A DNA stretch of 19,359 nt from contig JAGLYR010000041.1 in NCBI GenBank assembly GCA_023132135.1, forward strand, positions 1-19,359, given 5' to 3'. Origin of the DNA: Candidatus Eiseniibacteriota bacterium. Lineage in GTDB: Bacteria; Arandabacterota; Arandabacteria; JAGLYR01. The notes under the pieces were generated by a model. The model ran no database searches. It was not told where the DNA came from and was given only the letters and a program-made list of their open reading frames with translations. How positions within the stretch are numbered: position 1 is the stretch's first letter; each line of letters begins with the position of its first letter. The translations under genes were made by a program, and so were the position numbers. Positions 13,748 to 19,359 of this stretch are shown here, one piece after another.

Positions 13748-16700
13748 CTATTTCATCCTCACTGCTTTCTCAATTCCCGATTCCGCCTCCTCATCCCCAC
13801 TGGTCGCCGTGATCCGATACAGGTACACACCGTTGGCGATGTCGTCACCGTCTTCATCATGCCCGTCCCACGGCACCGAGTTGAAATCCACGGCACCGGG
13901 ATGATAGAGGGTTCGGATTCTGTGGCCGGCAACGGTAAAGATGCGGATTCTCACGTCGGCCGTTCGTGTGAGGACGAAGGTGAAATCGGTCCCCTCCTGG
14001 AAGGGGCTCGGGTAGGCCACCACGGATTGGATCCTCAAGCGATCGTCCAGAAAGAAGGAAATCATCTCCTTCTCCAACGACCCGATCTGGAAAACGAGAT
14101 GGTACAGCCCGGGATCGAGGCCACTGACGGAGAAGGCGATCCGCCACCGTGTCCCGTTGTCGTTCAGGATTTCCGTGTCCGCCGCAATGATTTCGGTTCC
14201 CCGCGGACCCGCCAGCTTCACCGTCAGATCTCCCTCGGCCACCGCCAGCGGGAAGAGAACTTCCGTCTCCAGGTCCGCACCCGGCGGCACAGCGCTCCCA
14301 TTCACGATCAGCTGCCCGTCAGACCATGCCTGGAACGCAAATCCCACCTTCAGAACAAAGGAGACGGGACGGTCATTCCGGTCCGCGGCGTCAAAGAGAA
14401 TATCGTACTCAGCGAACTCGATCTCGTGGGGGTAGGTAATGTAGAGAACCCGGCCGCCGGTGACGGTCGTGTCCCGATCCACTTGGTAATCCTGACCGGC
14501 CACCAGCGTGGCGAGATCGTCCCCTCTCCGGATCCTCACCAGAATGGACGTGCTGTCTATGGCCACCTCGTCTCCAACGCGCACGCGAATGGCGACAACC
14601 GAGCTGTCACCGGCGGAGATTACTCCCCCGTTCTCGGCCGGAATGCCATCTACAGTGACAGACATGGTTGGCGGAAGCGCGTCCATCCGGAGCGCGGGAT
14701 CCCCAAGCAACACATACCGGTCCAGGAACTCCGTCCCATACGTATAGATAGCCGCCAGCCGGGCAATGGCGACGGCCTGAACCTCTCCCAGGAGCCACCG
14801 GGCGTGGGCAGCGCCGCCTGCATCCGCGTACGTTGGCAGTGTCCCAAAGAACGCGCCGTAGAGTTCCCGTTCGTACTGCGCGTTCGTGTTGGCGGCCTCG
14901 AGCGCCGTGCTTCCCAAGGCTGCCACCGCCCCCCTGCCGTCAAGGAACAGCATCTTCTCCAGGAGCGATTCCTGGGTGTTGGGGTCCTCTTCATCATACT
15001 GATCAAAGTCGGCGAAGTGGCATCCGAATCCATGGACCACGTACGGCTTGCCCTGATTCGCGGAGAAATCCCGAAGATCCTCCCGCACCGTAGCTCCGAG
15101 GAATCGCTTTCGGTCAAGGATCACGAACTCATCGAATACCGTCGATCGGTTCCCGTGTCCCTGGAAGGTGAACAGAAGAACCCCGTCGTTCAAGGCATCG
15201 AACAGCAATGGGGTCACCTTGGAGAACACCGAGTCCCGAATGCAATTCTGGGGAACGCTGATCGAGCTGTCGAAGCAGGACGCGTGGTAGCCATCGTCAA
15301 AGGTGTAACCGGTGTACGAGCTGAGGAGGATTTCTATCGCGTCCATGGGAGATCCCGGGCTGTTCCTGGCCAGCTCCGCCGCATCACCCGAAGCGGTCTC
15401 GAACTGGAGCTCGCTGGTTCTCAGACACCGGTAAGACACGCCGGAACACTGGTCGTCACCCAACAGACATACGCGGCCCCGCCAGGTGTCCTCAGGGGAG
15501 AACTCCTCATACGAGAGAATCTTGCTGAGAACCGCATCCAGATCGGCTTCCGACCCCACCGGAAGGCGGCCCAGGAAAATGTCCAGGAGCAAGGACTCAT
15601 CGTCGAATCGGACAAACCAGTTATCCACCGCCGCCAGTTCGTCGTGGGCGATACTGCTTATGGAAGGCACGTAGTCGGGACCGCTGGTTGCCAGGATCCC
15701 GCGATGATCCTCGCTGCCATCGCCCACAAGCAGTGCGAATTGGGGTTTCACCGTCCAGTGATCAAAGCCCCACTTAAGGTAGCGCTTGATGGCAACGGGA
15801 TCCTTCATCCCGCCGCTGAACTCATCGTACACATCCATGATGGAGGCGACCTGAACCTGGTATCCCTGCGACTGCCGGTAGTCCGCCAGGGCCTGGATCC
15901 CATCCGCAAACAGAGGATGGGTGATGATGATGTAGTCCCCCTCCGAATCGTGAAGAGTGGAGGACTCGTCCATCTGGATCTGATCCGCCGGCAGCCGCTT
16001 CGCCGCATCTCCCGCCAGTGCAACCCAGTGACCCGCAGCCCCCACACTGTCGGGCCCCACGCTGTCGGCGAACGCCAGCCGGTAGTCGCCACCTGTTTCT
16101 TCCACGGCGCCCGGAGGTAGAACCACCCACTTCTCTTCACCGGGCGTGCTCACATCGAAGAGAAGGATGGCATCATCGGTGAAGTTCTCGATAGCCAGGG
16201 CGACCGCTCCGCAGTGCTCTCCCGAGTTGAACACAAGGTAGTCGTCCCCGGCTTCGAGCCGCCGGTCGTAGGAAACCTCTACCCAGTCCAGGTACACTCC
16301 AGTCCGCTGGGACGTACCGGAACTCGTGACGCGATAGCCCTCGTAGGAAAAGTGATTCCTGCCCTCGGTCATCGCATCCGCGGGGAGAAGATCCCCCGAG
16401 TCGAAAACGTACTCGGAGAAATCGAAGAAGGAAAACTCGTCCAGCTCCTCCACGCCGCCCACTCCGCTGAAGATCTTCGGAGTCACAAAATGCGTTCCGC
16501 TTGCCCCACCAGTAAAGCGGGCGCGGACACGGGGCACAGAGATCGGGTCCTGGCCATAGATCGCGATCTCCACCTGGGCATCATGCAGGTTCCACCAGGT
16601 CCAGAACCATTGCTCGGCATCTCTCTCCGGCGGGACTCCATCGTAATCGGGTCCGATGGGCTCGTTCTCGTACTCCCGATCCTCTTCGAAGTGAAGGACC

Positions 16701-17812
16701 TCGGGAAACGTGGTCAGAGTACCCGCCACAGCGCCGGTCCACGTGGCGGTCGTGTCCATTCGAGCACCGCCGGCTGCACCTCTTCCAAACCAGTAGATAT
16801 TGTCGGTTGTGTACCGATCCTCGTAGCCATGCACGACGTAGGCATCCCGAAAACCCAGACCCCAGAAATAGAAACGGTCGCCGGGACCGAAGTTGCCGTC
16901 TTCGTCCTCGTCCACCAGGTGGATGCGGATGGGGGTTTCTTCCCAGGGTGTCCCACTGCTCTCCGAATAGACCTTCTGGTAGACTGCCAACTCTTCGAGG
17001 GGGAACGGGGCGGTGAGTCCACCCAGATCCTCGTATTGGATCTCGTGGAGACCCGTCTCAGCCACGATCAGCTTGAATTCATCCTGGCGATCGGGAGCAT
17101 CTTTGTGACCAGCGGGAGCCAACGGGCTTCTCCGCCAGCTCCCGGCAGTCTCATCGTTCACGACAGCGCGACGATACACATCTTCCCACGCGGGTTCACA
17201 GGGAGGCGCCTGAAGTCCCTTCAGATCAGCCCCCTCCTCCCAGAACACTTCGAAGGTCACCCGGCGAGCCCACTGCCCCCGCCCTCCGGGACTCCACTGG
17301 AAGGGATAGACGGCGACCTGCAGAACCCGCTGGAAGCGAAGCGTTCCATCCCATCCCTTCCCGGCCCAAACGCCGGGGTAGGATTCACCCCCTCCGTAGA
17401 TCGAGTCGTCGGGCTCAAAGACCGGGAGGAGACGATCTATCTCGCCCCGCAGAATTTCCTGCCCTGGCGCCGGGAGAATCCACAGCCCGGGCACCTCCCC
17501 CCCCACCTCGACGTCGATCACCCGGATCCCGGGCTCCACCCCAAAGGGAATTCCCACCAGCATTCCCCGAACCGGCACCTGGGGATGGCCGGCTTCGGCG
17601 AGGGGCACGCATCCATCCATCTCAACGCGATGGAAAACCGCGCCGTCGAGATTGACCTCGCTGATCTCGGGCGCACTGAACTCCGCCGACAGAACTACCC
17701 GGTCCCCGCCCGAGCTGACGACATCCGCTTGTGACGGAAGCGCAAGAACCGTCCCGGGAATCAGGAATACTGCAAGTGGTAGTAGAAGAACAGAACCAAA
17801 TAAGCGACGCAT
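13748..17812 (-). CDS. C25 (gingipain-like) cysteine peptidase family protein with FlgD-like C-terminal Ig domain
   Basis: A 1354-residue secreted protein. The signal peptide is followed by a beta-rich propeptide-like region (GCVPLAEAGHPQVPVRGMLVGIPFG), typical of C25 proteins. The catalytic domain shows IIITHPLF, VASIMDVYDEFSGG...DPVAIKRYL, LLVGDGSEDHRG, then FTFQGHGN with candidate catalytic His886 and GFGCHFADFD with candidate nucleophile Cys931. Ig-like regions follow. The last ~85 residues (AYPSPFQEGTDFTF, IRIFTVAGHRIRTL, VPWDGHDEDGDDIANGVYLYRI) form a FlgD-type Ig fold like those on type IX secretion and other FCB cell-surface cargo. Substrate specificity is not evident; processing of surface proteins is a reasonable guess. 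The ATG follows GGAGGAGG by 5 nt; an in-frame ATG 13 codons upstream would spoil the signal peptide. The stop lies 9 nt from that of the convergent barrel gene, with no terminator visible. Confidence 0.85.
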   Translation of the reverse strand: MRRLFGSVLLLPLAVFLIPGTVLALPSQADVVSSGGDRVVLSAEFSAPEISEVNLDGAVFHRVEMDGCVPLAEAGHPQVPVRGMLVGIPFGVEPGIRVIDVEVGGEVPGLWILPAPGQEILRGEIDRLLPVFEPDDSIYGGGESYPGVWAGKGWDGTLRFQRVLQVAVYPFQWSPGGRGQWARRVTFEVFWEEGADLKGLQAPPCEPAWEDVYRRAVVNDETAGSWRRSPLAPAGHKDAPDRQDEFKLIVAETGLHEIQYEDLGGLTAPFPLEELAVYQKVYSESSGTPWEETPIRIHLVDEDEDGNFGPGDRFYFWGLGFRDAYVVHGYEDRYTTDNIYWFGRGAAGGARMDTTATWTGAVAGTLTTFPEVLHFEEDREYENEPIGPDYDGVPPERDAEQWFWTWWNLHDAQVEIAIYGQDPISVPRVRARFTGGASGTHFVTPKIFSGVGGVEELDEFSFFDFSEYVFDSGDLLPADAMTEGRNHFSYEGYRVTSSGTSQRTGVYLDWVEVSYDRRLEAGDDYLVFNSGEHCGAVALAIENFTDDAILLFDVSTPGEEKWVVLPPGAVEETGGDYRLAFADSVGPDSVGAAGHWVALAGDAAKRLPADQIQMDESSTLHDSEGDYIIITHPLFADGIQALADYRQSQGYQVQVASIMDVYDEFSGGMKDPVAIKRYLKWGFDHWTVKPQFALLVGDGSEDHRGILATSGPDYVPSISSIAHDELAAVDNWFVRFDDESLLLDIFLGRLPVGSEADLDAVLSKILSYEEFSPEDTWRGRVCLLGDDQCSGVSYRCLRTSELQFETASGDAAELARNSPGSPMDAIEILLSSYTGYTFDDGYHASCFDSSISVPQNCIRDSVFSKVTPLLFDALNDGVLLFTFQGHGNRSTVFDEFVILDRKRFLGATVREDLRDFSANQGKPYVVHGFGCHFADFDQYDEEDPNTQESLLEKMLFLDGRGAVAALGSTALEAANTNAQYERELYGAFFGTLPTYADAGGAAHARWLLGEVQAVAIARLAAIYTYGTEFLDRYVLLGDPALRMDALPPTMSVTVDGIPAENGGVISAGDSSVVAIRVRVGDEVAIDSTSILVRIRRGDDLATLVAGQDYQVDRDTTVTGGRVLYITYPHEIEFAEYDILFDAADRNDRPVSFVLKVGFAFQAWSDGQLIVNGSAVPPGADLETEVLFPLAVAEGDLTVKLAGPRGTEIIAADTEILNDNGTRWRIAFSVSGLDPGLYHLVFQIGSLEKEMISFFLDDRLRIQSVVAYPSPFQEGTDFTFVLTRTADVRIRIFTVAGHRIRTLYHPGAVDFNSVPWDGHDEDGDDIANGVYLYRITATSGDEEAESGIEKAVRMK

Positions 17813-17861
17813 CGGGCCTCCTCCGATACCGGTTAAGGAACCCGCTTCCACAGCCGAACCG

Positions 17862-17889
17862 ATTATACGAAAGCTCTCCTTGAGCGCAA
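17862..17889 (-). promoter_or_regulatory. Promoter of the C25 peptidase gene
   Basis: On the minus strand, a perfect -10 TATAAT (17867-17862) lies 16 nt after a weak -35 TTGCGC (17889-17884). The start is predicted near 17855, leaving a leader of about 42 nt. Confidence 0.55.
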
Positions 17890-17981
17890 GGATGCCTTTC
17901 CGGCTCCTCTACATGTTTGACACGCTTTCGTGGGTCATGTTCCGGAACTTTCTGGCTCTTCGGATCGTATACTTGTTGGAG

Positions 17982-18010
17982 TTGACGGTACGCGCATTAT
18001 CGGTTATACT
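17982..18010 (+). promoter_or_regulatory. Promoter of the Trp/Tyr-rich exported protein gene
   Basis: TTGACG (17982-17987), a 17-nt spacer and TATACT (18005-18010), each hexamer one base from consensus. The start is predicted near 18017, 54 nt before the ATG. A single CGGTAC overlaps the end of the -35, but no partner half-site is nearby. Confidence 0.75.
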
Positions 18011-18070
18011 ATTAAGGGTGCGAGGTGGCGGATCGGGTAACGGTTCCACAACCCCTAGAGGTGCCGAGCC

Positions 18071-19276
18071 ATGCGTATTCAATGGTTTGTTCCCGCTCTT
18101 CTGCTGATTCTGGCAGCCTCCCCGGCGTTCGGCCTCACCGTGGCCGACGTCGTGGAGATGACCCGCGCCGGTTTGGGTGACGAGGTCATCATCAATCAGA
18201 TTCGGGCTACTCACTCCCGGTTCGATCTGACGGTGGACGAGATCGTCGCGCTCCACGGCGTGGGAATCACCGACCCCGTGCTCTCCTACATGATTACCAC
18301 CGCGTTCGGTTACGACACGGCCTCCGACGGCTCGTACGGGGATGACTACAGCGCCTCCTATGACGATGACTACGGCACGCTGTACACGGTCATCCAGGAA
18401 GAACCGGAACCGGAGATTCGTACCTATGTCCACCTGGGTCTCGGCTACTATCACTATCCCTGGAGCAGTGTGTGGTGGGACTACTGGTGGCCGGACTGGG
18501 ACTACTACTGGTATGCGGGCACCTACTGCCGGCCCTATTGGTCCTGGCGGTACCGCCCCTGGTGCCACACAACCTACTGCTGGAACTACTACGGGTGTGG
18601 TCCCTCCTACTCCGGGTGGGGCTGGGATGACTGCGACCGTTACTGCAACGTGAATCGCGGCAGGGACCGGGTGCGGTGGAAGTCTTCCACGCCGGCTCTT
18701 GCCGTCACACTTGCCGGCTCGCGCATGCGGACCAAGGCTATCAAGGATGCCGACAAGGGACGGATCCAATCGCCGCTGGCCCAGCTGGAACCCCAGCGAA
18801 CAAAAACCTCGAAGTACCGGAGTCCCGTTCTGACCCAGAAGGGGAGCCGGGACGCCAAGAGTGTGCGGCAGTACGGCGCGCTGCCGTCGAAGTCAACTAA
18901 TCGCCTTGCGCAGGTTCATTCCAACAAGACCCGGATCGTCAATGCCCGGCAGTCGTCGGCCTTGCGCGCGGATCTCTCGAAAAAGAGGGTCTCCCGCTCC
19001 GGGACGACCATCAGCAACAGCAAGCGTATCCGGGCCGGCGATCGGGAAGCACCATCGGTCCGGTCGACCAAGAGACGCACAGGCGACTCCCGGAGCCCGG
19101 CCAGCATCCGCAGCAACAAGAGCAAGACCTCTCCATCCTCGAGCAAAGCATCGCGGCCGAGCTACCGATCCGGTTCGAGCTCAGGCAAGTCTTCACCGGC
19201 CCGAGCAAGCCGATCGAGTTCGAAGTCCAGCGGGTCGTCGGGGTCGAAGGGATCGAGCAAGTCGAAGAAGAAGTAG
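18071..19276 (+). CDS. Exported protein with Trp/Tyr/Asp-rich core and basic Ser/Lys/Arg tail
   Basis: A 401-residue protein in four parts. A signal peptide (residues 1-21, ending SPAFG) leads a short helical domain (22-77: LTVADVVEMTRAGLGDEVIINQI, then FDLTVDEIVALHGVGITDPVL), a type of two-repeat domain I recall from exported FCB proteins without knowing its function. Residues about 80-200 are dominated by Tyr, Trp, Asp and Cys (YYHYPW, WWDYWWPDWDYYWY, CRPYWSWRYRPWC). From about 200 to the end the chain is disordered, Ser/Lys/Arg-rich and strongly basic, finishing SKGSSKSKKK. The strong charge contrast suggests binding to acidic polymer, cell wall or nucleic acid outside the cytoplasm; that is inference. 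AGAGGTG precedes the ATG. It has its own promoter and terminator. Confidence 0.7.
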   Translation: MRIQWFVPALLLILAASPAFGLTVADVVEMTRAGLGDEVIINQIRATHSRFDLTVDEIVALHGVGITDPVLSYMITTAFGYDTASDGSYGDDYSASYDDDYGTLYTVIQEEPEPEIRTYVHLGLGYYHYPWSSVWWDYWWPDWDYYWYAGTYCRPYWSWRYRPWCHTTYCWNYYGCGPSYSGWGWDDCDRYCNVNRGRDRVRWKSSTPALAVTLAGSRMRTKAIKDADKGRIQSPLAQLEPQRTKTSKYRSPVLTQKGSRDAKSVRQYGALPSKSTNRLAQVHSNKTRIVNARQSSALRADLSKKRVSRSGTTISNSKRIRAGDREAPSVRSTKRRTGDSRSPASIRSNKSKTSPSSSKASRPSYRSGSSSGKSSPARASRSSSKSSGSSGSKGSSKSKKK

Positions 19277-19288
19277 GCTAAAACAAGT

Positions 19289-19309
19289 CCCTAGTGCGTA
19301 GTCCCTAGT
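19289..19309. repeat. Short heptamer array (3 units)
   Basis: CCCTAGT, GCGTAGT, CCCTAGT in register, in the non-coding strip between the last gene and its terminator. The 7-bp period matches the larger array at 9574-9741 with a different unit sequence. Confidence 0.5.
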
Positions 19310-19323
19310 CCTCGGAACAGAAC

Positions 19324-19352
19324 AAAGGGCGACCCGGTGGGTCGCCCTTTTT
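19324..19352 (+). terminator. Rho-independent terminator after the Trp/Tyr-rich protein gene
   Basis: A perfect 12-bp stem (19324-19335 with 19339-19350) with a GGT loop and a T run. The left arm begins AAA, so it could also act on the opposite strand. Confidence 0.9.
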
Positions 19353-19359
19353 CCCTGCA

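Noticed and set aside
13859-16120. Plus-strand ORF of 753 codons opposite the C25 peptidase gene
   Set aside because: The composition looks like antisense of a GC-rich gene, with no signal, domain or ribosome site. The minus-strand protein has recognisable catalytic motifs and a FlgD-like domain.
16214-17734. Plus-strand ORF of 506 codons opposite the C25 peptidase gene
   Set aside because: Same reason: a long shadow frame in GC-rich DNA, with no supporting motif or start signal.
18546-18557. GGCGGTACCGCC palindrome as a further enhancer site
   Set aside because: It lies inside coding sequence (Arg-Tyr-Arg codons) and has no spacer between the half-sites, unlike the two intergenic pairs.

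Overview
The window looks like one chromosomal stretch of a Gram-negative, probably uncultured bacterium. Most genes are about 60-68% GC by eye. Outer-membrane and secreted proteins are abundant: a beta-helix protein, a C25-type (gingipain-like) peptidase with a FlgD-like C-terminal Ig domain, a beta-barrel, a lipoprotein and a Trp/Tyr-rich exported protein. This mix suggests the FCB superphylum (Eisenbacteria-, Krumholzibacteria- or Latescibacteria-like lineages). That placement is inference; no rRNA marker is present.

Layout. 1-1350: the tail of an upstream gene with a strong terminator, a LOG-family protein on the minus strand, and a class II tRNA-Leu(CAG) with its own promoter. 1350-2760: an AT-richer nitronate monooxygenase/FabK-like gene bracketed by two 53-bp imperfect direct repeats. 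2800-4290: a secreted beta-helix protein with promoter and terminator. 4320-6605: a class IV adenylate cyclase-like CYTH protein, two tiny membrane proteins, a cupin and aspartate decarboxylase (panD), ending in a terminator. The promoter before the CYTH gene is a near copy of the one before the nitronate monooxygenase gene.

6600-13740 is the most interesting part: a repeat-containing lipoprotein, an NtrB-like sensor kinase, an NtrC-like sigma54 activator, a secreted helical-repeat protein and an outer-membrane barrel. Sigma54-type -24/-12 sites precede both the lipoprotein and the helical-protein/barrel pair. About 150-170 bp upstream of each predicted start lies an inverted pair built from the same CGGTAC/GTACCG half-site, as expected of enhancer sites for the activator encoded between them. 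I read this as a self-contained envelope-directed sigma54 regulon. The kinase and regulator genes are separated by 24 in-register heptamers, and the kinase gene is preceded by two abutting long palindromes.

13748-19359: the large C25 peptidase (minus strand), a divergent promoter region, and an exported protein with a Trp/Tyr-rich middle and a strongly basic Ser/Lys/Arg tail, closed by a terminator. The peptidase gene converges on the barrel gene with only 9 nt between stop codons.
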